Shown here piece after piece: positions 14,901 through 23,217 of a DNA stretch of 64,000 nucleotides. Location of the stretch: assembly GCF_008635795.1 (NCBI RefSeq), contig NZ_VWRQ01000007.1, positions 186,001-250,000 of the forward strand. Direction: 5' to 3'. Source of the DNA: Paenibacillus tepidiphilus. Lineage in GTDB: Bacteria; Bacillota; Bacilli; Paenibacillales; Paenibacillaceae. Within the stretch, counting starts at the first letter, position 1, and every line of letters starts with the position of its first letter. Below the pieces are notes generated by a model. The model was not told the origin of the DNA. It searched no databases and saw nothing but the letters and a program-made list of their open reading frames with translations. A program made the translations under genes and the position numbers.

Positions 14901-17760
14901 TAGTGGATAGCGCTTGTTCGATGGAAGACCAACTTGTATCAGACAACTGGTAATGCCACCCCAGTAGTGAATGGAAATCAGATTCCATTTTCCCAATGGA
15001 TTTCTTGTAATCTAATACTCGTTTTATGTTACGAACGTATTTTTGAAACGTATCAAAATCTAATTTCTCATTGGATTTCAGATTAGCCCTCAGCCATTTT
15101 AAATCCTTTTTATAGGAACCATTAAAGACCCTGAAAAATGACTGGTATGGCCCCTCACACCGTTCAAAAATATTGTAAATGCGCTCGTCATACACTTCCT
15201 CTTCAAATAATTTAGTGGATTTATCAAATTCAATCTGATATTTCCCAAACAACTCTTTCCCCTCACGAATAGTCGTTTGTATACCATGATAATTATTTAA
15301 GTCAAACCAACTTTCCTGTGGCTTGGGAGATTTCTCGATAAACTGAATCACAATTTCTAGATTATCAATCAAGGAGAGGTTGGTTATTTCTATTCCGAAT
15401 AGTGACTCGAATTCTGATTTATATGTGTTAAATAATTGAGTTTTACTGAAAAAATCCCCAAGCAATCCTTTCACCTTTGATTTTTGATCATACAAATTTA
15501 CTTCCTCTGCTCCTGATCTTTGAGTGTTACTAAATGGTTCGACTAGGGACTCTTTAACTTCTAAATCAATCAAAGCCTTTTCAGCATTAATCTCTAAAAA
15601 TGATGGCTTATATTTTGATAACAAATTGCCTCGTAATTCAGCAATCTCTAAGTATTGCCCCTTTAATTTCATGGCTTGATTTAAAATATTTGCTAGTTGG
15701 TTTACATCGAACCAGATCTCTGTTGGAGTTACATTTTGGTTTAGCAAAGAAAGATAACTTAACAACTGGTTTAGTTCTTTAGCACTTTCCAACTCGTGCA
15801 TTCCAAGCCTAGAGGCTATTTCAGCATAATTAGAGGCATTGGAGAGAATAAGCAAGATATCTTCGATCCTATTTATTAATGCACTTTGGGTTAACAAAAC
15901 TTCGTTCAGTTTTGTTTCAGGAATCATCGAAATAAACTGTTCATTTTCAATATATAGTTCGTTATAAAAATCTTGAAGGCAGCTTTCCTCCAATATATCT
16001 TCATTGACCTTTGTCGTTAACTCCTTTTTTTCATCAAGAAATGTTGAAAATCTCTCTTGATAATTTTTAGCATCTATAATGATCTGAGATATATTCCCAT
16101 TATCAAACCACCCCACTGGAGGCAGTGGAGAATGCTTAGCCATGTCCAATATGTTGGTTGCCTTTTTTAATTCATCTAACGTAGAAATCTGTAGCCCAGT
16201 AAATGATTGTATATTTGATACTACTTCCGTCGTGTATTCCAATTGATTTTTCATCTTTTCAAGAAACTTTTTCACTTTAGATTTCATTTCAAGCGAGAAG
16301 CTCTCGTCGTTGTAGCCTTCCCATGGGTGAAAATCAGATTTATAAACAGAGGCCCGATAACGTTCTAGGTCAGCCAACAATCTGTAAATTGATTCAAGCT
16401 CAGTAGTTGGGCTAATGTTGAAGTCCACTGTAAATTCAGGGACGTTATGCAACCTAGAAAGTATTCCGTGTATTTCGTATACTGTCATATCATACGGTTC
16501 TCTGGCTAAATGAACCTTTTCTGAATATGAATTTAGTTTTTCCCTGATGACATTTATTTGGCCGTATACTTCCTTGGATATTTTCTTATTTGATTCCTGA
16601 ACATTTAACACATGGTTTATTTCATCTAAAACCTGTCTTTTATTGGCTTTTTGACTATGCATCTCAATACAAAAATCTCCTAATCCTTCACTCTCAAGGC
16701 GACTTTTCACTACATTTAGTGCGGCCATTTTCTCACTTACAAATAGGACCTTTTTGTTGTTTGCTAAGTTCTCTGCAATTATATTGGAGATGGTTTGGCT
16801 CTTCCCAGTGCCTGGTGGACCCTGAAGAACAAAGCTCATCTCATTTTTAGCAGCCAATATTGCTTGCTGCTGGCTTGAGTCCGCATCGAGTATATTGAAT
16901 ATTTGATGGGAAAGGACCTCCCGATCCATACTTGTTTCATCTGGAATTCGTGTGTGATCGAATGTTTGTTTTCTGCTTTCCTCATTAGGCACACCTGCAA
17001 TTTCTCTGATCAGTGGATGACTTTCGATTATATCTTTATAAGTCTCCATATCCTTGTACATAACCAGCTTGTTAAAGGAAAACAACGATAAATAAACGTC
17101 CTCTTCGACGCCCCAGCCCTCAAGATTAATAATAAGTTCTCTTATTTCTCCCCATAATTGATTAACGTTAATACTTGCTGGATCTTCAGGGAGCTCAGGC
17201 AAGGTAATACCATGCTGCTCTTGCAACATATGTGCTAGGAAGGGATTGATCACAATCTCATCTTCAAATTGATTTATTGTAAACGGGGCATTCGCACTAG
17301 TTCTTTTTAAGGTTACAGGCACCAACAGTAAAGGCGCAAAGAAATCTGATGAAGATGAGAGCTGTGTTTCTTTCCATTTTAAAAGACCAAATGATAAGTA
17401 AGAAATATTTATTCCTTGTTCGTTCATTCGTGTCTTTGCAGCCGTTCTAAGCTTATTTAAAATCCTATTATAATTTTGGATTTCTTCAGCAATACGTTTT
17501 TTCTTCTCAAGTTCTTCAATTGGCATAAGTTTGATTTTTTCAATTTGATGAGTATATTGGGTAACTAATTTATTACAGTCCAATTGTTTTTCTTCCCACA
17601 CCAGTGATTCAAATAACTTTGAAGGGACATCTAAGAAATTCACACTATTAGTTTTCTTTGGCTTAAAATTAAGCAGTGTGTTCCTCTTACTCATATCGAT
17701 GAGGTTCTTTTTCCAGTTCGCTATTCTGTTTGATAACTGCTGTTCGATTTGATTGTCCAT
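11983..17760 (-). CDS. Giant DUF4011 / superfamily 1 helicase / nuclease protein (Hhe-like defence protein)
   Basis: 1925 residues. The N-terminus (WKKNLIDMSKRNTLLNF, residues 16-32) is the DUF4011 signature. Walker A QGPPGTGKS lies at about 313-321, followed by a helical insert of over 1000 residues, then Walker B VIFDEAS at about 1518, VVGDTKQLPPT, LRWHYRSKHESL, VQGDERDVIF and ERRLNVAVTRAK, the SF1 helicase motifs. The last 130 residues form a Vsr/MTES_1575-like PD-(D/E)xK nuclease with YRIDLAIVDP and GIECDGKAYHSS. Family knowledge: DUF4011-helicase-Vsr proteins have been described as single-gene anti-phage systems called Hhe. The gene is intact and monocistronic. Confidence 0.92.
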   Translation of the reverse strand: MDNQIEQQLSNRIANWKKNLIDMSKRNTLLNFKPKKTNSVNFLDVPSKLFESLVWEEKQLDCNKLVTQYTHQIEKIKLMPIEELEKKKRIAEEIQNYNRILNKLRTAAKTRMNEQGINISYLSFGLLKWKETQLSSSSDFFAPLLLVPVTLKRTSANAPFTINQFEDEIVINPFLAHMLQEQHGITLPELPEDPASINVNQLWGEIRELIINLEGWGVEEDVYLSLFSFNKLVMYKDMETYKDIIESHPLIREIAGVPNEESRKQTFDHTRIPDETSMDREVLSHQIFNILDADSSQQQAILAAKNEMSFVLQGPPGTGKSQTISNIIAENLANNKKVLFVSEKMAALNVVKSRLESEGLGDFCIEMHSQKANKRQVLDEINHVLNVQESNKKISKEVYGQINVIREKLNSYSEKVHLAREPYDMTVYEIHGILSRLHNVPEFTVDFNISPTTELESIYRLLADLERYRASVYKSDFHPWEGYNDESFSLEMKSKVKKFLEKMKNQLEYTTEVVSNIQSFTGLQISTLDELKKATNILDMAKHSPLPPVGWFDNGNISQIIIDAKNYQERFSTFLDEKKELTTKVNEDILEESCLQDFYNELYIENEQFISMIPETKLNEVLLTQSALINRIEDILLILSNASNYAEIASRLGMHELESAKELNQLLSYLSLLNQNVTPTEIWFDVNQLANILNQAMKLKGQYLEIAELRGNLLSKYKPSFLEINAEKALIDLEVKESLVEPFSNTQRSGAEEVNLYDQKSKVKGLLGDFFSKTQLFNTYKSEFESLFGIEITNLSLIDNLEIVIQFIEKSPKPQESWFDLNNYHGIQTTIREGKELFGKYQIEFDKSTKLFEEEVYDERIYNIFERCEGPYQSFFRVFNGSYKKDLKWLRANLKSNEKLDFDTFQKYVRNIKRVLDYKKSIGKMESDFHSLLGWHYQLSDTSWSSIEQALSTTREIVEWHQGRNMSILLRELLLRPAGKVELLTSSFAQLKQISTDLKNIINRIQNEYSNLISVYGPDASKIDIEQLFTKLRIESENVEAYFDFVDKFNYHLQNPMNLSSISLKQDLKNNIMLKQQTKELDENFENNVSILGSSFKGNDTEWDKILRFIEEFQLLFKRNMQITNEFKSTMFSVEEFYVDVTPLVQCLSCIEKDFPLYREALPKFFTGYEGSELYWPYNEFGKTLKLIKRQVEEWQYGFSRLSSYFVSTDLTFDEIKNTLEMAVRVKIFKEIIDNELENLKVVFGDRFTGYNTNWEQIFDALAWTDEWHNLFANMAMPSKLLNYVTSEGKGNKLDIMEWLEQAEKEYEKNMNLKKDLHLYFTVSVIFKEIDFSELKFEDLIQFSEIRIDSIDLLEDWIRYRRLEDLASNLGLGKFMLAIKSENIADFTFKDLFQKRFFTLWLDQIYKNEPLLFDFDADAMNTDVTSFRKLDEKSNQLNVLRIKEKLESNRNHAISSLAFRRELQIIQAEIGKKKRHYPIRKLLNLTAPLFMEIKPCLLMSPLSVSQFLDASVIQFDLVIFDEASQIFSEDAIGAIVRGKQLIVVGDTKQLPPTNFFHSSTIEEDFDDEQEEDQEVSYESILDECAHVLPPINLRWHYRSKHESLITFSNEAFYHNNLITFPSSDNGPYLGTEFVYVKDGVYDRGGNKTNKKEAEQIANLVIEHFKEHPNQSLGIIAFSEAQASAIENELTTLRNANPLYERFFQEGAHEEFFIKSLENVQGDERDVIFLSVGYAKAADQTLHYNFGPLSKARGERRLNVAVTRAKYHMKLISSLKPSDLSDTKVSGNTGLRLLKDYMQTAMDGKLPISMTSHEEREFDSPFEEDVFNVLTDMGYKVKTQVGCSGYRIDLAIVDPLNDNKFLLGIECDGKAYHSSKVARDRDRLRQQVLEGLGWKIYRIWSQEWFKKRRFEINRLENYLESIRHLV

Positions 17761-18132
17761 TTTTATCCACCTATTCGGTATAAAATCAGCTGAACTTCAT
17801 CAATACATTCAGCCAGTCCTATGATAATTAGGTAAATTGTACCACGCAGCTCATAGTAATAGAATACAGAAAACTAGGAAGGGCTAATTAATCTTTACCT
17901 AAGAACCGAGCTACTTATTTGGACAGTTATTCGGTTATAACTTTAGACACTAAGAAGCCTTATATACCGTAAGGTTTAAGGGGGGATGAGCCCTATAAAA
18001 ACTCGGTTTTATACAAGCTACGGGATCGAATGGCTAATAAAAAACCGAGTTTTTTATTTCTCTAGTATTCTAGCAATTAATCCAAGAACCGAGATATAAC
18101 AAGAAAAAGACTTGCTTCATTCCTGAAACAAG
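17761..18132. other. Intergenic region between Hhe-like gene and recombinase 2
   Basis: 372 bp without a gene. It holds a hairpin at 17997-18056 (listed separately) and three copies of AACCGAG or its complement (near 17901, 18045 and 18082). The promoter of the Hhe-like gene must lie near its left end, but no clear boxes were seen. Confidence 0.5.
17997..18056 (-). terminator. Terminator after the recombinase pair
   Basis: Inverted repeat AAAACTCGGTTTT..AAAACCGAGTTTTTT with a loop of about 30 bases, downstream of the stop at 18133 on the minus strand. Confidence 0.65.
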
Positions 18133-19701
18133 TCACTTCACTTCCGTATATAGTAAGTCATGTCGAGCTGTGATTTTAACATTCCCTATAGGATTAATGG
18201 TAATCTCCTGTACAAACTCGAATAATAAACCACGAAGCATTCTCGAATCTTGCTCATGCTTTTCTTGTTGCTTTATCGGTTGTCTCTTTACTTGCTCCAA
18301 CTTTATTTGATCCAGCTTGCTTTTAACGCTTTCTTGATTAAGTCGTAATTTACGCATTTGTTTAATTTGATTTTGATGCTGTATCAATTGTTTATCAACT
18401 ACACTAATCTTTTGTTCGTAACTTTGTTTAGACAGTGTCAATATCCGAATGAGTGTCTTTACATTGTCCCTGACTTCTTCCAACTCTTCTACATCCATGC
18501 TATGGAGAAAAATAAACTGTTGATCAATTTCAGACTTAACCTTAATCAGTTGATCCTTATAATTTGAAATTGTTCGGCTAAGTACATCACATTCTCTGCC
18601 CAAGTTAATGATGTCGTCCTCTATGCTCATTAAAACCTTCTGAATGATTACATTTTCATGTTGTTGTCGTAAATTCATCAAAAGGAAATCAATTATTTCA
18701 TGTGCTTTGCTCAATTCAAATCTATAATCGCAAGAGGAACACCAGTAAAACTTAGTTCCATATTTTTCACCTGATTTCCCTGTAGTAGTTTTATCTTTGC
18801 CTACAAAATAACATCCACAAGTTTCACATTTAAGAAGATCCTTTAGCAAAAAGCTCGTTTTAAAACGCCGTGGAGGAACCTTACCATTGACCCTTTTACT
18901 ATATAGCTCCCAACATCTCTCCCACTTTTCTAATGAGATGACTGCTGGAATTCTATCGCTGTGTAGCATCTCCCATTTCGATCGGTCATTAAATGAATTA
19001 TTTGCTCGTTTTTTCTTTCTTCCCCGTGTTAAGTATCCTGCATAAAAAGGATTAGTGACCACAGCTCGAACAGCCTGGTCAGTCCATTCACAGCCATCAT
19101 AAGAGTTAGAAGGCAATTTCTGAGCAATCTTTTCAAAACCAAAGTATTCTAAATACATGTTAAAGATATCTTTAATTATCAAGTGCTCGTGTTCAACTGC
19201 TTCGAAAAGCTTTGTTTCTGAATTATAGCGATAACCAAAAGGTGGTTTACCTCCACACCACTTACCTTGTTTAAAAAATGTATACATAGTATCTCTAGTC
19301 CGAACGCGGGTATTATCTACTTCAAATTTTGAGTTGCCGTCCTTGATTAGATCAACTAAAAGATCCCCAGAATCATAAAGACTTTCTGTGCTCGCAATGA
19401 TTACGGGGATTTTATATTTTTTTAAAGTTGAGCGTATCTCCTGATGTTCCCTTGGATTTCTTGCTAGTCGGTCATGCTGCGATATAACTACAAAGTCATA
19501 TTTATTTAAATGAGCATCGGCGAGTAAATATGATACACCGTTACGTTCTTTCAGTTCCTTTTTCCTTGCCGAAACTCCCGTATCTAAATACTCACCAACA
19601 AATTCACATTCATATTTCTGAATAATATCTAAGGCCATGCTTCTCTGGGCATCCATCGTCTGCTTGTCTGTTGAATGCCTTCCGTAAAAGGCTCCCCTCA
19701 T
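18133..19701 (-). CDS. Large serine recombinase 3 (second of a tandem pair)
   Basis: 522 residues from the ATG at 19699-19701; a longer frame to 19746 overlaps the upstream gene and lacks a ribosome binding site. Catalytic motif YGRHST (Ser10), then DRLARNPRE, a Recombinase domain with GGKPPFGYRY, a zinc ribbon (CETCGCYF..WCSSCDYRF) and a C-terminal coiled coil. It begins eight bases after the stop of recombinase 2, so the two are co-translated. Tandem serine recombinases often need each other or have divided roles; which of the three enzymes acts at gerE cannot be read from sequence. Confidence 0.93.
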   Translation of the reverse strand: MRGAFYGRHSTDKQTMDAQRSMALDIIQKYECEFVGEYLDTGVSARKKELKERNGVSYLLADAHLNKYDFVVISQHDRLARNPREHQEIRSTLKKYKIPVIIASTESLYDSGDLLVDLIKDGNSKFEVDNTRVRTRDTMYTFFKQGKWCGGKPPFGYRYNSETKLFEAVEHEHLIIKDIFNMYLEYFGFEKIAQKLPSNSYDGCEWTDQAVRAVVTNPFYAGYLTRGRKKKRANNSFNDRSKWEMLHSDRIPAVISLEKWERCWELYSKRVNGKVPPRRFKTSFLLKDLLKCETCGCYFVGKDKTTTGKSGEKYGTKFYWCSSCDYRFELSKAHEIIDFLLMNLRQQHENVIIQKVLMSIEDDIINLGRECDVLSRTISNYKDQLIKVKSEIDQQFIFLHSMDVEELEEVRDNVKTLIRILTLSKQSYEQKISVVDKQLIQHQNQIKQMRKLRLNQESVKSKLDQIKLEQVKRQPIKQQEKHEQDSRMLRGLLFEFVQEITINPIGNVKITARHDLLYTEVK

Positions 19702-19708
19702 TCCAGGA

Positions 19709-21190
19709 CTAATCAACGTTTTTAATTTCAATTGTAATTTCACCATCCTTGATGTTTACTAATTTTAAAAATGGATGTTTTAATTCAATTCGGGGCGAAA
19801 AATCAGGAGGACCAATCTCAATTTTACTTACAATATCTTTTAACACTTCCGCTATCTCCACACTGTTCATTTTGTTGAGCTTTTCTTGAACATTCAACTG
19901 TGTCCATATAGCTTGGATTCTTGCTGGAAACACCCCTATATAATTCTGAGTTCTCAAAAGCAACTTCTTTTGGTGCTCGTATTGAACTAATTTTGAATAC
20001 TCTGTCACCATTTCCCTCTGCGTATGAGGATCTTTATTTAGTATCCACTTTTCCGTAAATCCAATTACGTTATCTTTCAATATTTTCATTTTTTGTTCTA
20101 ACTCTAAGAGTCTGACTGCACTTTCTGCATTCACTCGATTGATCACATCCATGAGCATAACGCTGTTTTGAGAATAAGCTATATTTTGGGCCCACTTAGT
20201 TGCTTCTTCTAAAACGTACTTCTCTAAGAATTGTTGGGGAATCTTGTTTCGATAATGAGCGCTGCAATAATACATAACAGATTCTTTTCCAGCCATTGAA
20301 ATTAGCTTTCTTTTTAGCGGTTCATTACACGTCGCACAGAAAACAAGTTCATCAAGCATACTTACTTCAGATTTTTGCTTACCTCTACTCTGTATTAATG
20401 TATTAAGTATCATCTGAGCTTGATTCCATTTATCCTCATCTATAATTTTCAATCGTTTTTGTTCAATTTCTATAATATCCTCATTAAATTTCGCTCTACG
20501 GAAGCCCATATATTCAGGCGTGGTGATATACTTTTTAATTTTGTTGTAATTGCTTTTGTGCTTTTCAATAATTCTCTTAGACTCTAAATACCTAACAAAT
20601 TCACTGAATGTCCGACATTCAGTGACTAATAGTTCATTGAAAATCATCTCAATTTTTTCTACTTTTATTGGATCGGGTTGTATTATCTTTTCTGCATCTA
20701 GGAAGTATCCAAACGGCAACTTTCCCCCATGATTTTTCCCATCAGAGAATAACGCAAGTTTAGTATCTCTGATTCGATGTGCGATCTGATTCACCTCGCG
20801 CTCGTTAAATCCAGCAATGATCAATTCAAAAAACTCCCCTGCTGGTGAGTATTGCAGGGGGAGTTCATTACTAGCAGAAAAAATAACCTGAACGTTATAT
20901 TTCTTCAATATCTCGTAAATTTCTAAATGCTGTCCAACATTACGTGCTAAACGATCCCGTTTGTAGGCTATCAAAGTTTTTACATTACCTCGTTTAATGT
21001 CAGTAAGTAATCGGGCAAGATTGGGTCGGTCACTAATTTTATTTATACGTGCAGAGACCGCTGTATCAATATATTCTTCATCAATTAACAATGAACGCTG
21101 AGCAGCGACAGCTTCAGATATGGTCCTCTGCATGGAAATCGAGTTTTCTTGAGATTCAATAGATGAGCGACAGTACAGGACAGTTTTCAC
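19709..21190 (-). CDS. Large serine recombinase 2 (first of a tandem pair)
   Basis: 493 residues. Catalytic motif YCRSS (Ser10), YKRDRLARN with the active-site Arg residues, Recombinase domain GGKLPFGYF at about 150, zinc ribbon CATCNEPLKRKL..YYCSAH, coiled coil, and a C-terminal beta-rich tail. The start overlaps the stop of a 60-codon gene (ATGA), and its own stop lies just before recombinase 3, giving a three-gene operon. It is only distantly similar to recombinase 1. Confidence 0.93.
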   Translation of the reverse strand: MKTVLYCRSSIESQENSISMQRTISEAVAAQRSLLIDEEYIDTAVSARINKISDRPNLARLLTDIKRGNVKTLIAYKRDRLARNVGQHLEIYEILKKYNVQVIFSASNELPLQYSPAGEFFELIIAGFNEREVNQIAHRIRDTKLALFSDGKNHGGKLPFGYFLDAEKIIQPDPIKVEKIEMIFNELLVTECRTFSEFVRYLESKRIIEKHKSNYNKIKKYITTPEYMGFRRAKFNEDIIEIEQKRLKIIDEDKWNQAQMILNTLIQSRGKQKSEVSMLDELVFCATCNEPLKRKLISMAGKESVMYYCSAHYRNKIPQQFLEKYVLEEATKWAQNIAYSQNSVMLMDVINRVNAESAVRLLELEQKMKILKDNVIGFTEKWILNKDPHTQREMVTEYSKLVQYEHQKKLLLRTQNYIGVFPARIQAIWTQLNVQEKLNKMNSVEIAEVLKDIVSKIEIGPPDFSPRIELKHPFLKLVNIKDGEITIEIKNVD

Positions 21191-21369
21191 AAATCCCTCA
21201 ACTCCTTCTCTAAAAGGGTATGCTCATCCTCGCCCAAATTTGCTATTTCTGAGTTCAAAGCCTCTTTAAACATATTCACATATAAGGCTAACCATTTTTG
21301 CATAGCTTCTGGATCATGAACATATGTGATATTTGTAATTTTTATTTTGTTTACGTCAGCCTCTCTCAT
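21187..21369 (-). CDS. Small acidic protein leading the recombinase operon (60 aa)
   Basis: Begins MREADVNKIKITNITYVHDP and ends LLEKELRDL; helical, acidic C-terminus. AGGAGG precedes the ATG, and the stop overlaps the recombinase 2 start by four bases, which argues strongly for a real coupled gene. No family recognised. Position and size make it a candidate directionality or accessory factor, by inference only. Confidence 0.7.
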   Translation of the reverse strand: MREADVNKIKITNITYVHDPEAMQKWLALYVNMFKEALNSEIANLGEDEHTLLEKELRDL

Positions 21370-21421
21370 TAAATCCTCCTGTATGTTCGTTAATTACCAT
21401 TCTTAAGTTCTCCTTATCTCC

Positions 21422-21450
21422 TTTAAATTCCAGTTTTTGTCGCGTATAAT
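21422..21450 (+). promoter_or_regulatory. Probable SigA-type promoter of the XRE gene
   Basis: TATAAT at 21445-21450 with TTTAAA 17 bp upstream (a weak -35). It lies 20 bp before the ATG at 21470 and close to the start of the divergent recombinase operon, so the XRE protein may act here. Confidence 0.45.
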
Positions 21451-21469
21451 CATATCTAGGGGGTGTTCC

Positions 21470-21805
21470 ATGAGGACATTGGGGCAGCAGGTCAGAACTA
21501 TGAGGCTTCAAAGAAATATTGGGTTAAGCGACTACGCTCAAGAACTTGGAGTATCTACAGGCTATCTTAGTAATTTTGAGACAGGTAAAACTGAAACAAT
21601 ACAATTAACAATCCTCGAAAAAATACTTAAAGACTTGGGACTTGGGAGCTCGGACGCAGAAGTGGATTCCGCAACTGATCAGCAATTAAATCGAATCAAC
21701 TCCTTACTCATAAAGTTACATAATGAATCACCAGAGGCATTTGAATATTTCACTAACAATTTAGAGCATGGGATTAAGTTGTTTAACAAGCTTGGTAATA
21801 AGTAG
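21470..21805 (+). CDS. XRE-family helix-turn-helix regulator
   Basis: 111 residues beginning MRTLGQQVRTMRLQRNIGLS. The HTH reads LSDYAQELGVSTGYLSNFETGK, a typical XRE domain (residues about 5-60), followed by a helical C-terminal tail. AGGGGG upstream supports the ATG at 21470; an upstream in-frame TTG is not needed. It is divergent from the three-gene recombinase operon with about 100 bp between them, the layout of a phage-like repressor that may control excision genes. Confidence 0.88.
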   Translation: MRTLGQQVRTMRLQRNIGLSDYAQELGVSTGYLSNFETGKTETIQLTILEKILKDLGLGSSDAEVDSATDQQLNRINSLLIKLHNESPEAFEYFTNNLEHGIKLFNKLGNK

Positions 21806-21860
21806 TATAGGTAATAATGAAATCTTTATTCAATTTAATGAAAAATAATTTCATATAAAT

Positions 21861-21904
21861 GAAACAGCCTCGTTCGGCTTGATACCGAATGAGGCTGTTT
21901 TTGC
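21861..21904. terminator. Bidirectional terminator between XRE and Mrr-like genes
   Basis: AAACAGCCTCGTTCGG pairs with CCGAATGAGGCTGTTT around CTTGATA and is flanked by T and A runs. Confidence 0.9.
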
Positions 21905-21923
21905 TTTCTGTATTATGGATAAA

Positions 21924-22919
21924 CTATACCTTCAGAGGCACATATATTTTCTGTAAAGGGATTAATTGTTGAGAAATAATTGGAAGTTTTTCGTACCATT
22001 CACAAATTAATTGTACTAATTCACTAAGATCAAGCAGTTTAACGCCATTCTGTTGTGCCACTGTTCTTGCCGATGAAGTATACCCACCAGTCGAAACGAA
22101 GATGCTACTAGCATCCATAGGAGTGGTACCAAGTAATTGTTGGATTTCAGCCCCATTACTTGCAGAATTACGATGTTTCACTTGCACCTTAATGATTGGC
22201 TTCTCAAATCCAAATGCATCACGATGAGCAAGGATATCGACGCCACCATCTGGTCCTTTAGGACTCACCTTAACTTGGTATCCCATAGCTGATAATAGGC
22301 CACCCACTAGATCCTGCATTTGCCAAGGATCTAGCTTATCAATTGCATCTTCCATCAATGTTTTTGCTTGTTGAATGAATTCTTCAGCATTATTCGTTTC
22401 AGCATCTTGTCCATCATCGGTTATATCATGAGATGTAGATGTATTACCTAATAGCAGATTGTTGAATTCCATTCCCCAATCATCGATACGAAATACAGTA
22501 GAAATACCCCCGAGTGAATTCTTTGCTCCTTGCGATAGCAGATCACGAGAAACACGCTTATCCTCCCATTTAACACTAATAACGTTCGGGTAGTAATCGC
22601 TTATAACAGATTCATTATAGTCATGTGACTTTGTGACAGTCCCAACTAAATATTCACGAGTGTCCTTAGTGTAAGTTACGATTCGGTCCCCAATTTTAAT
22701 ATCACGACTGAACTTCCAAACTTGACTTGCCCATTGAATTCTGGAACCAGGTTTCGATTCATGATAAACCTTGTGGGCCTTTTGTATCATGGCATCTCTT
22801 GATGTATATGATTTTGGGTCACCCAACTGATTCCAACCGATTGACACAACATTCTTTGATTCCCATTTGGGTATTAGTTCATTGTTATCCCCTGCACGAA
22901 CCATCCACCATTTAGACAC
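21924..22919 (-). CDS. PUA/EVE-like domain fused to Mrr-type restriction endonuclease
   Basis: 331 residues. The N-terminal 130 residues (WWMVRAG.., SIGWNQLGD, IKIGDRIVTYTKDTREYLVGTV) have the look of EVE/PUA-like modified-base-reading domains. The C-terminal part (about 190-310) is an Mrr_cat nuclease: GYQVKVSPKGPDGGVDI, then VQVKHR, giving the D..QxK catalytic set, then STGGYTSSA. Family knowledge: such fusions act as type IV, modification-dependent restriction enzymes. It is monocistronic and divergent from the SIR2-HerA pair. Confidence 0.88.
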   Translation of the reverse strand: MSKWWMVRAGDNNELIPKWESKNVVSIGWNQLGDPKSYTSRDAMIQKAHKVYHESKPGSRIQWASQVWKFSRDIKIGDRIVTYTKDTREYLVGTVTKSHDYNESVISDYYPNVISVKWEDKRVSRDLLSQGAKNSLGGISTVFRIDDWGMEFNNLLLGNTSTSHDITDDGQDAETNNAEEFIQQAKTLMEDAIDKLDPWQMQDLVGGLLSAMGYQVKVSPKGPDGGVDILAHRDAFGFEKPIIKVQVKHRNSASNGAEIQQLLGTTPMDASSIFVSTGGYTSSARTVAQQNGVKLLDLSELVQLICEWYEKLPIISQQLIPLQKIYVPLKV

Positions 22920-23217
22920 TCGCTTGTCCTCCTAATTATCGCGTACGAAAATCCCACTATAACATTTAATATTTCTACACTATGTATAATAAGTCCTGTT
23001 TAATCTTAGCTTTAAAACTTCGATTGATTACTGTATAGCTCTGAGTTCCTTGTTAAAGAACTAAAGTATTTGCAAATACAGTAGTAGTTCAACCAACAAC
23101 AGGGTTCCATTTATTCAAATATTCTCCGTAATACAGCAGGTTTTTCGTGAGAAATGTCGAACTTTTTGATTATTAGAACGACTGGTAATTTTTGTCGTAA
23201 ACTCAAGGGGAACTGCT
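22920..23217. promoter_or_regulatory. Divergent promoter region with perfect palindrome GTATTTGCAAATAC
   Basis: 298 bp between the Mrr-like and SIR2 genes. A 14-bp perfect palindrome lies at 23066-23079. A TATAAT at 22985-22990 lacks a convincing -35. Otherwise only AT-rich sequence is seen. Confidence 0.4.

Noticed and set aside
21340-21369. CATACA box before the 60-codon gene as a SigE promoter
   Set aside because: It lies so close to the ATG that the transcript would lack the ribosome binding site, and no -35 match is at the right distance.
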